Assembly: GCF_000828085.3 (NCBI RefSeq)
Contig: NZ_JXCA02000019.1
Location: 392,504-456,503 of the forward strand
DNA: 64,000 bases
DNA from: Scytonema tolypothrichoides VB-61278
GTDB taxonomy: Bacteria; Cyanobacteriota; Cyanobacteriia; Cyanobacteriales; Nostocaceae
Direction of reading: 5' to 3'
A program made the translations under genes and the position numbers. The notes under the pieces are model-generated. The model searched no databases, was not told where the DNA came from, and was given only the letters and a program-made list of their open reading frames with translations. Position 1 is the first letter of the stretch, and each line of letters starts with the position of its first letter. Below are positions 51,062 through 62,800 of this stretch, in pieces.

Positions 51062-53785
51062 TCAAAATTCCCAGCCAATTGTTCCTTGTACAGTCAAAGG
51101 TGCTCCTGGATAGACACGCAGGTTACTATTAGCTGATTCAAAATATGTGATGTCAAACAGGTTTTTGATGTTCACAGCGGCTCGGAAATTATTTCGCTTG
51201 TAGAACAGAGCAGCATCCGTCCGCAGATAATTCGGTAACTCAAAAGTGTTTGCTAAATCTCCTTGGCGATCGCCCACATAAAATAATCCCAAACCAAACC
51301 CCAAACCCTGCAAAAAGGAGCTTTGCAGGGTGTAGGTTGTCCACACGCTAAAAGAGTGTTTCGGGATGTTATTCAACTGGTTGTCTACCAGCAGTGGTCT
51401 GGTGTCTTTGGTGACGATGGCATCGGTGTAAGCATAGGCAGCAATGATGTTCCATCCGGGTAGGACTTCGCCTGCGATGTCGAATTCGATGCCTCGACTG
51501 CGTTGCTCTCCAGTAACGATAAAGAACCGCGTATTGTTTGGATTAGGGACTATCACATTAGAGCGGGTGAGGTCATAGAATGCCAAGGTTGCAGAAACCT
51601 TATTGCTCAAGTCTGCCTTGACGCCGACTTCATATTGGGTCCCCCGTTCTGGTGTGAATAGCGTCTCGTCAAGGGTGGTGCCGTAGTTCTGCTGAAAGGC
51701 TTTACCATAGCTGGCGTAAAGTGAAATCTCGGGGATCGGTTGATAGACAATCCCGACACGAGGCGTGAACGCTTCATCTTGTTGAAAGGTAGTTCTTGCG
51801 GCGACAAAGTTCTCTTGTTTCTGATTGACAAGGTCAAATCGTCCACCGAGGAGCAGTTTCAGGTTGTCGGCAAAGGTAATCTGATCTTGAATGTAAATGC
51901 CTAAAGCTTGAGATGTGATACCACTATCAGACCTGCTCACAGCTCCTTGAGGGCGACCGTAAACCGGATTAAATAGGTCAAGGGGAGCCTGAGAGCTGTT
52001 CAATCCATCAGGCGTAAAATCAGTTTGTCTAAACAGATCAAAGCCAGTCACCAGTTGGTGTTGAATGCTCCCGGTCTTAAATTTACCCACAACGTAGGTA
52101 TCCATCGTGTAGGTATTGGTAGAAGTACTTCCCTGGCTGTCGAAGAAAGCTCCTCTTTGTAAGGTGCGGTTGTTTGCCAGAAGAGCGGTTGGTGAAGTGA
52201 ATTTCTGGTCAACTTTGGAAAACGTACTTTGAAACGCATTGCGGATTTGCCAGTTCTCACTGAAGCGATGCTCAAAGTTGTAGCCAACTCGCAAAGCAGT
52301 GCGGTTATCTTTGTCGTCCGGTTCGTTGATATTGCGATTGAGCGGAATTTTGCCATTTGGATTGGGCAGCACCGTACCAACCGCTGGCAGTCCATTATCA
52401 TCTTGCAGTTGACTGTCCAGATATTCAGCTTCCAGGGTTAGCTTTGTATTCTTGCCAATTTGCCAGGATAAAACCGGAGCAATAAAGTAACGCTGGGTAT
52501 CGAAGAAGTCGATAAACGTGCCGGATGATTCCACCGAAGCATTTAAGCGATAGAGCAGGGTTTTATCGCTAGTTAGGGGACCAGAAAGGTCAACCGCACC
52601 GCGATAAAAGTCGAAATTGCCAAATGTTCCTTCGATGGAATAGTAAGGATCCTGACGGGGTTGCTTTGTAATCAGGTTGAGTGCACCACCCAGAATGCCT
52701 TGACCGTAAAGCACAGACCCCGGACCTTTGAGCACTTCGATGCGTTCTAAGTTCGCAGTTTCCGAGGGAACTCGGCTACCAATTCGATCTCTCAGACCAT
52801 TTCGCAAAACACCATCATTAACATTAGAAAAACCTCGGAAATAGAATCGATCAAATGTGCTGCGAGATCCACCCGCTTGCACTTGAACGCCACTCACATT
52901 CCTCACGGCATCGCCGACGCGAGTAATTTGTTGGTCTTGGATCACCTGTCGCGGCACTACTTGAATCGCTTGCGGAATATCACGCTGATTCGTATCGACT
53001 TTCGTCCCAGTGGTCGATACAGATGAATTGTATCCATCTTGCTCCCCTGTTACCACCAACTCAATTGGTTCATCACCACTAACGGATGGTTGAGTTGGCA
53101 TTTTCTGACTGTCTGGCTGCTGTGCAGGTGATTGTTGTGTTTGAGGTTGCCCCTGTTGCGCTCTTTGTGATGTACTCGCGACGCTGAAAATAATACCTTC
53201 GTTGGGACTGTCATACAACTCGACAATTGGTGCACCCGACTCACCCGTTACCGTCACCCGGATAGTCTTGGCATCAAAGTTAGTAACCGTTATTTCAGTA
53301 ACACCTGTAATTGGCTTGGTGGAGCGAAATGTGAATGCATCGCCACTGGGTAGTTGTAGTTGAGCATTAGGAATATCAACGACAAAGTTATTGCCAGCAC
53401 TACGATTCACCAGTTGTAACGCCTGACCTTTGGAAGTCTGTAAAATCACCTCCACGCCTTTTTTGGTGGGATTGGCCTTCACTCCGGTCACTTGAATAAC
53501 TTCTGAGGTGGGTGTTGCCTGTGGTGTTGGTGACTGCACAAGCATTTGAGCACTGGTGATTGGGCGTTCTATCTCTGAGAGTGACCGAATCTCTGTTATG
53601 GGTTTAACGAACCGGGAATTGGTGACCAAACGTGGTTGTTGAGTAGAACGAGCACTCTTTTCACCAGATGCCGTACTCTTGTCAACTCCAATTGATGATT
53701 TTTCTTCACTTAATGTGGGAGTTGTGAGCAACCCCACTATTGCGCCTGTCAGCAACAGACTGGGAACAAGCCGCTTATATTTCAT
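51062..53785 (-). CDS. TonB-dependent siderophore receptor with AMIN domain
   Basis: 907 aa from Met at 53785 (KYKRLVPSLLLTGAIVGLLT). An N-terminal AMIN domain (about residues 90-200, VTGVKANPTKKGVEVILQTS) is typical of cyanobacterial receptors. The plug follows (DTNQRDIPQAIQVVPRQVIQ, RIEVLKGPGSVLYGQGILGG) and then a 22-strand-type barrel that ends in GTIGWEF with the terminal Phe. It imports ferric siderophores across the outer membrane. The longer frame upstream of Met28 is probably not used. Its position beside the FAAL-NRPS-PKS genes and an acylase suggests uptake of the cluster product, by inference. Confidence 0.92.
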   Translation of the reverse strand: MKYKRLVPSLLLTGAIVGLLTTPTLSEEKSSIGVDKSTASGEKSARSTQQPRLVTNSRFVKPITEIRSLSEIERPITSAQMLVQSPTPQATPTSEVIQVTGVKANPTKKGVEVILQTSKGQALQLVNRSAGNNFVVDIPNAQLQLPSGDAFTFRSTKPITGVTEITVTNFDAKTIRVTVTGESGAPIVELYDSPNEGIIFSVASTSQRAQQGQPQTQQSPAQQPDSQKMPTQPSVSGDEPIELVVTGEQDGYNSSVSTTGTKVDTNQRDIPQAIQVVPRQVIQDQQITRVGDAVRNVSGVQVQAGGSRSTFDRFYFRGFSNVNDGVLRNGLRDRIGSRVPSETANLERIEVLKGPGSVLYGQGILGGALNLITKQPRQDPYYSIEGTFGNFDFYRGAVDLSGPLTSDKTLLYRLNASVESSGTFIDFFDTQRYFIAPVLSWQIGKNTKLTLEAEYLDSQLQDDNGLPAVGTVLPNPNGKIPLNRNINEPDDKDNRTALRVGYNFEHRFSENWQIRNAFQSTFSKVDQKFTSPTALLANNRTLQRGAFFDSQGSTSTNTYTMDTYVVGKFKTGSIQHQLVTGFDLFRQTDFTPDGLNSSQAPLDLFNPVYGRPQGAVSRSDSGITSQALGIYIQDQITFADNLKLLLGGRFDLVNQKQENFVAARTTFQQDEAFTPRVGIVYQPIPEISLYASYGKAFQQNYGTTLDETLFTPERGTQYEVGVKADLSNKVSATLAFYDLTRSNVIVPNPNNTRFFIVTGEQRSRGIEFDIAGEVLPGWNIIAAYAYTDAIVTKDTRPLLVDNQLNNIPKHSFSVWTTYTLQSSFLQGLGFGLGLFYVGDRQGDLANTFELPNYLRTDAALFYKRNNFRAAVNIKNLFDITYFESANSNLRVYPGAPLTVQGTIGWEF

Positions 53786-54512
53786 TCTTTTCGTTGTTAC
53801 TCCCTCACGCCACGAAATCTCTAGTTGATGACGCCAGTATAGGAGATTATTGAAATTCATTTGCACTGAGAAAGCAAGAAGACTGAAACTATAACAAACA
53901 AAAGTTTACATTTGGTTGGTCAACTTTAAACACACTATTGCTACATCTTGAGACTAATTCATTCATAAAACTTCATGATGTCAAGTCGGTATTTAGAAAA
54001 CCTTCATGGTGCATGTTCATTTCGACATCATGCTATTAGCTGTATGAACACAGACAGCATTGACCAGTAAACACTTTTGGGTGAGTTGACATGATTTGAC
54101 TGAGACTACACACAATCATGTGAGATGAATAAAAGATAAGTATTGTTGATATCTGTTTTTAACATCTATCAATAGTAAGATTTTTTTCCAGATAGTTGCA
54201 ACTCATAACTATAAAGATTATTGATAAGTCTTATCTATTAATCTAGGGTTGCTAAACACAATACATTTCCTCTAGAGTAAAAGGTGCTAATCAAAAATAA
54301 CTTTCAATACATCTGAGTAACACCTTACTTGACAAACCAAACAATTAGGGGTTTGATATAACGCAACAATTGAGGTTTATCCAAAAAACTTCTCATAATT
54401 GAATAGCGTGCAGGTATAAAGACAGTACTATAACTTGCACAGAGTTAAGTTTGCTATTTAGCTTTCCTGATTCCAGGATTATTTGCGTGCATCTAATTGC
54501 CCGAGGCGGAAA
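53786..54512. other. Divergent intergenic region, receptor and NRPS promoters
   Basis: This 727-nt AT-rich gap separates the TonB receptor from the FAAL-NRPS gene. It shows no gene. The segment GATTATTGATAAGTCTTATC at 54216-54235 resembles a Fur box (GATAAT hexamers). Other short imperfect dyads are present (AGATAAGTATTGTTGATATC at about 54136-54155). Confidence 0.5.
54216..54235. promoter_or_regulatory. Weak Fur-box candidate
   Basis: GATTATTGATAAGTCTTATC resembles the GATAATGATAATCATTATC Fur consensus in its outer hexamers. A Fur site would make sense between a siderophore receptor and an NRPS gene, but the match is loose and the region is AT-rich, so chance is possible. Confidence 0.25.
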
Positions 54513-57500
54513 ATGACTCCAATTCTCAATAGATTTCCAGAAATTCCCCACCAATGTGCGACAGTCGTTGATATTCTGCGTTATCGTACTTTCAAAACGC
54601 CGCACAAACAAGCGTTCACCTTCCTGGAAGATGGGGAAACCAAAGAATTAACCCTGACTTATCAAGAGTTAGATCGACGCTCTCGGGCTGTCGCATCTCA
54701 ACTTCAAGCTCTTGGTTTAAGTGGAGAACGAGCCATATTGCTGTATCCTCCGGGACTTGATTACCTCACTGCATTTTTTGGTTGTCTATACGCGGGAATT
54801 GTCGCAGTTCCAGCTTACCCACCGCGCAATCAACGCAATACGCCTAGGATTCAGGCAATCATCACAGATGCACAAGCAGCAATTATCCTGACGACAACAA
54901 CGATTCTTTCCACCATACAATCTTTACTTGCAAAAGAAACAGACCAAGGACATCTACGTTGGCTAACTACTGACAACCTGGCACAAGGAATAGAAGATTC
55001 TTGGCAACAACCTACAGTCAATGCACAGACGTTAGCATTCCTGCAATACACATCTGGTTCTACAGGCACACCCAAAGGTGTGATGCTCAGTTACAGCAAC
55101 TTGCTGCATAACGCTGCTGTAACTTATCAAGTGATGGAGCATTCGCCCGAGAGTCAATTTGTCTCTTGGCTTCCCGTCTACCACGATATGGGATTGATAG
55201 GTGGAATACTACAACCATTGTATGGGGGATTTCCTTGTATCTTGATGTCTCCAGCATCATTTTTGCAACGTCCATATCGATGGCTACAGGCAATTTCTCG
55301 CTACAAAGGTACCACGAGTGGTGGTCCTAACTTTGCTTATGAGTTATGCATTCACAAGATTACTCAGCAGCAAAGGTCAACTCTCGACTTAAGTAGTTGG
55401 AGTGTGGCATTTAACGGTGCTGAGCCTGTCAGACAAGAGACTTTAGAGCAATTTTCAGCAACCTTTAGAGAGTGTGGTTTTCGTCCGGAAGCATTTTATC
55501 CCTGTTACGGCATGGCGGAAGCAACTCTGATAGTTTCTGGTGGCGTCAAGAAAGCCTTACCTCCTTGCAAAACAGTTGCAAAATCTGCACTCTCAATAAA
55601 CCAGGTCATTGAAGCTAATACAGAGAGTGATGATATCCAAACCTTTGTCAGCTGCGGTCAAACTGTACCACAACAGCAAATTTTCATTGCACATCCAGAT
55701 ACTCTCAAGAATTGTCACAGTAACGAAGTTGGAGAAATTTGGGTTTCAGGACCTAGTGTTGGTCAAGGTTATTGGAATCGAAAAGAAGAGACAGAGCAAA
55801 CATTCCACGCCTATCTTCAAGATACAACGGAGGGACCATTTCTCCGCACTGGTGACTTAGGCTTTTTGCACAATGGAGAACTCTTTATTACAGGGCGAGT
55901 CAAAGATTTAATCATTATTCGAGGTCGCAACCTCTATCCACAAGACATAGAGTTAACTGCAGAACGTAGCCATTCCTCATTGCGTTCAGGTAGTAGTGCA
56001 GCTTTTGCAGTGGAAGTAGACGGTGAGGAACGACTGGTTGTCGTTCAAGAGTTAGAGTTTCGTGCCAAACCAAATCTTGAGGAAGTCATTGCAGCAATTC
56101 GTCAAGCAGTTGTCGAAGAACATGAGGTACAAGTCTATGGAGTAGTACTCATTAAACCAGGTACTATTCCCAAAACCTCTAGTGGCAAAATTCAACGCCG
56201 TGCCACAAAGGCAGATTTTCTTGCAGGCAAACTGGAAGTCGTTAGTAGCAGCATTCAGAAAACTGTTGATATTGATGGAAACGATCAGAGGTTGCAGCGT
56301 GAAACTCTCTTAGCCCTGACTCCACGTGAGTGTCAGCCGCTGTTAGAGTCTTATTTTCAGCAACAAATAGCACGAGTGCTTTTAATTCCACTCGATGAAA
56401 TCAACCCTGAACAGGCATTAAGTTCCTTGGGACTCGATTCTATAAAAGTCTTTGAGTTAAAAAATCGAATTGAGGTTGACCTAGAAGTTATCGTTTCAGT
56501 GGCTGACTTCTTTGAAGGCTTGAGTTTGCGATCGCTAGCGACCAAAATAATTGCAGAACTGACAACTGTAGCTTCTCAATCGTCAGTGTCCCTCAGTCCA
56601 GTTCACAAAAGCACCCAAATCCACCCTCTATCTTTTGCACAGCAGCGATTGTGGTTTATCAATCAACTAGCTCCTGATACTCCTACATATAACATTCCTA
56701 TAATCATTGACCTCACAGGGCACGTAAATGTAGCCTTGTTGGAGAGAAGTCTCAACGAAATCATCAGACGTCACGACATCTTACGGACAAACTTTATTAT
56801 CAGCGAAGGTAAACCCGTTCAGGTTATCAAATCAGATGCACCCTTAACTCTGTCAGTTGAGGATTTGCAAGAATTTTCAGAGAGCGAACGCACAAAACAA
56901 GTACAAAGTCTAACCACTGAAATAGCTCAACAGCCCTTCGACCTATCGTGTCAACTGCTTTTACATGCAAAACTTTTGCGTTTAGCCTCACAAAAGTATA
57001 GGCTGCTATTAACACTGCATCATATTATTGCAGATGGTTGGTCTATGGGGGTTCTCATCAGAGAACTAGCAACACTGTATGAAGCATTCTCTCAAGGAAA
57101 ACCCTCCCCACTTCCTGAGTTACCCATACAATATGTTGATTTCACATATTGGCAACACCAGTGGTTACAAAGCGAGCGTATTCAACCCCTGCTGGAGTAT
57201 TGGAAGCAGCAGTTAGGTGGTAATTTGCCTGTATTGAATCTGCCTACTGACCGTCCGCGCTCGTCAATTCAAAACTTCAAAGGCGCTCAAGCTAAATTAG
57301 TCCTGTCTCAAACTCTGACAAAAGCACTGAAAAAGCTGAGTCATCAAGAAGGCGTAACCCTGTTCATGACTTTGCTTGCGGCGTTCAAAATTTTACTTTA
57401 CCGCTACACAGGACAGACAGATATCCTAGTAGGTTCCCCAATCGCCAATCGCAGCCGAGCCGAAATAGAACCATTAATCGGATTTTTTGTCAATATTTTG

Positions 57501-59852
57501 GTATTGCGTACTAACCTTGATAGTAAACTCAATTTTAGAGATTTGCTTTTCCGGGTGAAGTCAACAGCCTTAGAAGCCTATGTGCATCAAGACCTGCCCT
57601 TTGAGAAGTTAGTGGAGGAGCTACAACCAGACCGAGATCTCAGTTGTAACCCATTATTTCAGGTGATGTTTGTTCTCCAGAATATGCCGTTGCCAGCTCC
57701 GAAGTTATCTAATATATCGATAATTGGTCAGGAAGGTTACAGTGGTACGGCAAAGTTTGACCTGACTCTGTTTATGGAAGACTCTGAACAGGGCTTGATT
57801 GCAACTGCTGAGTACAACACGGATCTGTTTCATGGTGATACTATAACTCGAATGCTGGGACATTTCCAGACAATGCTTGAAGGTATTATTGCTAATCCCG
57901 ATCATGCAATTGTAGATTTGCCCTTACTGACTGCATCTGAAAAACATCAACTCATAGTTGACTGGAATGATACAAAGATAGATTATCCGTATAGTCAGTG
58001 CATTCATCAGTTGTTTGAGCAGCAGGTAGAACGAACACCAAATGCGATCGCAGTTGTCTTTGAAAACCAGCAACTGACTTACCGCGAGTTGAACAACCGA
58101 GCGAACAGAGTCGCGCACTACTTACAAAAGTTGGGTGTTAAACCAGAGGTGCTTGTCGGTATCTGCATGGAGCGATCGCTCCACATGGTCATTGGACTGT
58201 TGGCCATCCTCAAAGCTGGTGCTGCTTATGTACCACTAGACCCTATTTATCCCCAAGAGCGATTAAGTTTTATACTAGAAGACGCCCAAGTGCCAGTACT
58301 GCTGACTCAAGGGCTTTGTGTAGAGACAATGCCTTTACACAAAGGCAAAGTCATTTGTTTAGATACTCATTGGCAGACTATTTGCCAACAGAGCCAGGAA
58401 AATTTAGTCACTGAGGTAACTCCTAATAACCTGGCGTATGTCATCTACACCTCTGGCTCAACTGGCAAACCAAAGGGTGTGCAAATTTCCCACAGCGCTT
58501 TGAGCAACTTCTTGCACACGATGCAGCAAACGCCAGGGCTGACTGAGCAAGATACCTTACTAGCTGTTACCACCTATTCCTTTGATATTGCTGCATTAGA
58601 ACTTTTCTTGCCAATCATAGTGGGAGCTCGCCTGGTAGTCGTTAGTCGGGAAATTGCCTCGGACGGAACACGCCTTAAGGCAAAACTAACTGATTCAAAT
58701 GCTACAGTCATGCAAGCGACACCAGCGACATGGCAGCTACTTTTAGCAGCTACTTGGCAGGGGAATCATCAATTGAAAATCCTGTGTGGCGGAGAAACCT
58801 TATCTGGACAATTAGCAAATCAGTTACTCAAGCGGTGTGGTTCCCTCTGGAATATGTACGGTCCTACCGAAACCACCATTTGGTCAGCAGCGTGTCAAGT
58901 AGAAAAAGACAGCAGCGTTGTGCCAATTAGTCAACCGATTGCTAACACACAGTTCTATATCCTAGATCAACACGCTCAGTTAGTCCCTATTGGTGTACCA
59001 GGTGAGTTGCACATAGGTGGGGATGGACTAGCACGTGGCTATTTAAAGCGCCCCGAACTGACTGCTGAAAAATTTATCCCCAACCCCTTTAGCGACAAAC
59101 CAGCAGCGCGTTTATACAAAACAGGAGATTTGGCACGTTATTTAGCTAATGGACAGATAGAGTACATTGGACGTATTGACCACCAAGTCAAAGTCCGTGG
59201 TTTCCGCATTGAACTGGGAGAGATTGAGGAAGTACTGCGACAACATCCAGAAGTGCAAGAAACTGTGGTGCTGATACGCGAGGATGTACTAGAAGTTCGT
59301 CGCTTGGTAGCTTATTTTGTATCTAAAGCAGAAACAGCAGTCTTGATTGATGATTTGCGGAATCTTCTCAAACAGCAGCTACCAAACTACATGATCCCAT
59401 CAACATTTGTGCAAATACAGGCACTACCATTGACGGCAAATGGCAAAATAGATCGCTCTCGCTTACCTGTACCAGATGCCAATCGCCTAGAGTTGACTGA
59501 AGGTTATCAAGCTCCTTGTTCTGAGGTAGAACGAACCATAGCCACTGTTTGGCAACAGGTGCTACATTTAGAAAAAGTGGGCGTTAATGACAATTTCTTT
59601 GACCTCGGCGGTCATTCATTACTGATAGTTCAGGTTAATAGCAAACTACAAGAAATTTTTAAACGGAATTTATCAGTTGTAGAAATTTTCCAAAATCCAA
59701 CTATTAAATCACTAGCCCAATATTTAAGTCAAAAATCTGAGGATGTACCTGCTTTTGGGTTAATGCGTGATCGCGCTCAAAAGCAAATTCAGGCTATCAA
59801 CCACCGCCAAAAACAACAATTAAGCAAGCAAGGTAAAAAGATTCATGGCTAG
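54513..59852 (+). CDS. FAAL-ACP-C-A-PCP nonribosomal peptide synthetase
   Basis: About 1779 aa from ATG 54513 (TPILNRFPEIPHQCATVVDI), with GAGG 9 nt upstream. Modules in order: fatty-acyl-AMP ligase (about 10-580, LQYTSGSTGTPKGVMLSYSN); ACP with phosphopantetheine Ser in SSLGLDSIKVFELK (about 640); condensation domain (about 700-1130, HHIIADG); adenylation domain (about 1165-1660, YTSGSTGKPKGV); PCP (about 1670-1745, FFDLGGHSLLIVQV). The adenylation pocket reads D-I-L-Q-L-G-M-I-W-K by manual alignment to GrsA, which fits glycine. It would load a fatty acid, couple it to Gly and hand it to the downstream PKS. The stop overlaps the PKS start by 8 nt. Confidence 0.93.
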   Translation: MTPILNRFPEIPHQCATVVDILRYRTFKTPHKQAFTFLEDGETKELTLTYQELDRRSRAVASQLQALGLSGERAILLYPPGLDYLTAFFGCLYAGIVAVPAYPPRNQRNTPRIQAIITDAQAAIILTTTTILSTIQSLLAKETDQGHLRWLTTDNLAQGIEDSWQQPTVNAQTLAFLQYTSGSTGTPKGVMLSYSNLLHNAAVTYQVMEHSPESQFVSWLPVYHDMGLIGGILQPLYGGFPCILMSPASFLQRPYRWLQAISRYKGTTSGGPNFAYELCIHKITQQQRSTLDLSSWSVAFNGAEPVRQETLEQFSATFRECGFRPEAFYPCYGMAEATLIVSGGVKKALPPCKTVAKSALSINQVIEANTESDDIQTFVSCGQTVPQQQIFIAHPDTLKNCHSNEVGEIWVSGPSVGQGYWNRKEETEQTFHAYLQDTTEGPFLRTGDLGFLHNGELFITGRVKDLIIIRGRNLYPQDIELTAERSHSSLRSGSSAAFAVEVDGEERLVVVQELEFRAKPNLEEVIAAIRQAVVEEHEVQVYGVVLIKPGTIPKTSSGKIQRRATKADFLAGKLEVVSSSIQKTVDIDGNDQRLQRETLLALTPRECQPLLESYFQQQIARVLLIPLDEINPEQALSSLGLDSIKVFELKNRIEVDLEVIVSVADFFEGLSLRSLATKIIAELTTVASQSSVSLSPVHKSTQIHPLSFAQQRLWFINQLAPDTPTYNIPIIIDLTGHVNVALLERSLNEIIRRHDILRTNFIISEGKPVQVIKSDAPLTLSVEDLQEFSESERTKQVQSLTTEIAQQPFDLSCQLLLHAKLLRLASQKYRLLLTLHHIIADGWSMGVLIRELATLYEAFSQGKPSPLPELPIQYVDFTYWQHQWLQSERIQPLLEYWKQQLGGNLPVLNLPTDRPRSSIQNFKGAQAKLVLSQTLTKALKKLSHQEGVTLFMTLLAAFKILLYRYTGQTDILVGSPIANRSRAEIEPLIGFFVNILVLRTNLDSKLNFRDLLFRVKSTALEAYVHQDLPFEKLVEELQPDRDLSCNPLFQVMFVLQNMPLPAPKLSNISIIGQEGYSGTAKFDLTLFMEDSEQGLIATAEYNTDLFHGDTITRMLGHFQTMLEGIIANPDHAIVDLPLLTASEKHQLIVDWNDTKIDYPYSQCIHQLFEQQVERTPNAIAVVFENQQLTYRELNNRANRVAHYLQKLGVKPEVLVGICMERSLHMVIGLLAILKAGAAYVPLDPIYPQERLSFILEDAQVPVLLTQGLCVETMPLHKGKVICLDTHWQTICQQSQENLVTEVTPNNLAYVIYTSGSTGKPKGVQISHSALSNFLHTMQQTPGLTEQDTLLAVTTYSFDIAALELFLPIIVGARLVVVSREIASDGTRLKAKLTDSNATVMQATPATWQLLLAATWQGNHQLKILCGGETLSGQLANQLLKRCGSLWNMYGPTETTIWSAACQVEKDSSVVPISQPIANTQFYILDQHAQLVPIGVPGELHIGGDGLARGYLKRPELTAEKFIPNPFSDKPAARLYKTGDLARYLANGQIEYIGRIDHQVKVRGFRIELGEIEEVLRQHPEVQETVVLIREDVLEVRRLVAYFVSKAETAVLIDDLRNLLKQQLPNYMIPSTFVQIQALPLTANGKIDRSRLPVPDANRLELTEGYQAPCSEVERTIATVWQQVLHLEKVGVNDNFFDLGGHSLLIVQVNSKLQEIFKRNLSVVEIFQNPTIKSLAQYLSQKSEDVPAFGLMRDRAQKQIQAINHRQKQQLSKQGKKIHG

Positions 59853-62800
59853 CGCTACAAATTTCGATTCCTTGGAAGGCATAGCTATCATTGGCATGGC
59901 AGGACGTTTTCCTGGTGCCAAAAATATTGAGCAGTTTTGGCAAAATTTGCGATCTGGGGTGGAGTCAATTTCTGACTTCACAGATGAGGAGTTAATATCT
60001 TCTGGGATAGATCCTGCTGTAGTGAGTAATCCCAACTATATCAAAGCCGGTGCTGTAGTAGAAGATATCGATTTATTTGATGCTTCTTTCTTTGGCTTTA
60101 ACCATAGAGAAGCTGAAATAACAGATCCGCAACACCGTCTGTTCTTAGAGTGTGCGTGGGAAGCACTTGAAAATGCTGGTTATGACTCCACTCGGTGTGA
60201 AAGTCGGATTGGAGTGTATGCCGGGGCTGGTCTAAATAACTATTTGTCCTTTGATATAACTCGTGACAGAATAGGCTCAGCCAGCTGTTACCAAACGTTG
60301 ATTGGTAATGATAAAGATTTCCTCACTACCCGTGTCTCTTACAAATTAAATCTAAAAGGACCGAGTGTTACGCTTCAAACCGCCTGCTCCACATCATTAG
60401 TTGCCACAACTCTTGCTTGCCAAAGTTTGTTGAATTACCAATGTGATATGGCGTTGGTGGGTGGGGTTTCGATTCGGGTTCCACAAAAAGTCGGCTACTT
60501 GTATCAAGAAGAAGGAGTTTTATCTCCTGATGGTCACTGTCACGCTTTTGATGCAGAAGCTAGGGGAACTGTTCTCGGTAATGGTGTGGGAGTGGTGGTT
60601 TTAAAGCGGCTTGCAGATGCTCTAGCTGATAGGGACTGTATTCATGCTGTAATTAAAGGTTCAGCAATCAACAATGACGGTTCACTTAAAGTTGGCTACA
60701 CAGCACCCAGCGTGGATGGTCAAGCCGAGGTTATAGCAGAAGCTCTAGCTCTAGCTGGAATTGAACCTGAAACAGTCTCCTATATTGAAGCTCACGGAAC
60801 CGGAACATCTTTGGGAGATCCTATAGAAATCGCAGCGCTCTCCAAAGTTTTTCGTGCCAGCACACAGAAAAAGAGATTCTGTGCGATTGGTTCAGTGAAA
60901 ACTAATATTGGTCATTTGGATACAGCGGCTGGAGTAACAAGTCTCATCAAAACCGTCCTAGCCCTCAAAGGCAAGCAAATACCACCTAGTTTGCATTTCG
61001 AGAAGCCGAATCCCCAGATTGACTTTGCTAACAGTCCTTTCTACGTCAATACTACACTTTCCGAATGGAAAACGAATGGCACTCCCCGACGTGCAGGAGT
61101 CAGTTCCTTTGGTATTGGTGGAACTAATGCCCATGTTGTTCTTGAAGAAGCCCCGGTTGTCGAAGCTTCTAGCCCCTCTCGTCCTTGGCAGGTGTTAATG
61201 CTATCTGCCAAGACAAGTTCAGCACTGGAAACTGCTACGACAAACCTAACTAATTACCTCCAACAGCATCCAGAGTTAAAGCTCGCTGATGTCGCTTACA
61301 CATTGCAGGTTGGGAGACAAAGTTTCGACCATCGGCGTACGGTTGTTTGCCGTTCAATTGAAGATGCTGTGAATGCACTTGTTGATCCAAAGCGAGTTCT
61401 CACCAGTATTCAGGAAACTCAGGAGCGCTCTGTTGCCTTTATGTTTCCTGGACTAGGAACTCACTACGTCAATATGGCGATTGAACTTTATCAAGCTGAG
61501 CCCACCTTCAGGGAGCAAGTTGATCGCTGTTGTCTGCTCATTCGACCTCACCTTAGTCTTGACCTGCGAGATGTGCTGTATCCCAATAAAAACCGCGCAG
61601 ATGCAGGTAATCAAAAACACAATACGCCCTCGGCTGATCTTGATTTGCGAAAAATGTTAGGTCGTAGTGAGCAACAAGAGGATGCCGCAACTCAAAAACT
61701 TAATCAAACCTTTCTCACACAGCCAGCCATATTTGTCATTGAATACGCCCTAGCTCAGTTGTGGATATCATGGGGAATTCGTCCTGCGGCAATGATAGGC
61801 TACAGCATTGGTGAATATGTAGCAGCAACTCTTGCGGGGGTTTTGTCTCTGGAAGAGGCTCTTACTCTGGTCGCTAAAAGAGCGCAAATGATTCAAGAAT
61901 TGCCTTCAGGCGCAATGCTTGCTGTTCCCCTGTCAGAAAAACAAGTGCAGCCCTTCCTGAATGAAAAACTCTCCTTGTCTGCTGTTAATGGGTCATCTTT
62001 GTGTGTGGTTGCGGGTTTTACAGATGCTGTCGAGGAATTGGAACAACAGTTGACTCAAAAGGGTTTGGTTTGTCGGCGGATTGTCAGTTCTCATGCTTTT
62101 CATTCTGTGATGATGGAGGCGATCGCACAACCTTTCATCGACCTGGTTAAAACATTCAATCTCCAACCACCCAAAATTCCCTACTTATCCAACGTTACAG
62201 GAACTTGGATTACAGCTGAGGAAGCAACAGATCCAAACTATTGGGTGAAGCACCTATGCCAAGCTGTGCGTTTTGCTTCGGGAGTGCAAGAGTTGTCTAA
62301 AAAAGACAATCCAATTTTATTGGAGGTTGGTCCCGGACAAACGTTAAGCAGTTTGGCACTGCAATGTATGGAAAGTGACCAGGCGGCTCAGCAAATTGTA
62401 CTGCCCTCCCTGAGACATTCTTACGATCAACAGCCGGATTTAGCATTCTTGCTGAACACGTTAGGTCGTTTATGGCTTGCAGGAGTCCAGATAGATTGGT
62501 CTAGCTTTTATGCCGCAGAGCGTCGTTATCGTATCCCCTTACCAACATATCCTTTTGAGCGTCAGCGTTACTGGATTTCACCACAAAAAAATACACGCGA
62601 TGTCAATCTGAACCAAGCAGCATTAGAACAAAAGCTCGATATTAAAGACTGGTTCTACATTCCTTCCTGGAAACGCTCCGTACCACCCGTATCTTTTGAA
62701 CCCAGAAGATTAACAGTTGAAAAGCAATGCTGGCTGGTGTTTATGGATACCTGTGGTATAGGAACTCAAATCCTAGAAAAACTAAAACGCGAGAATCAAA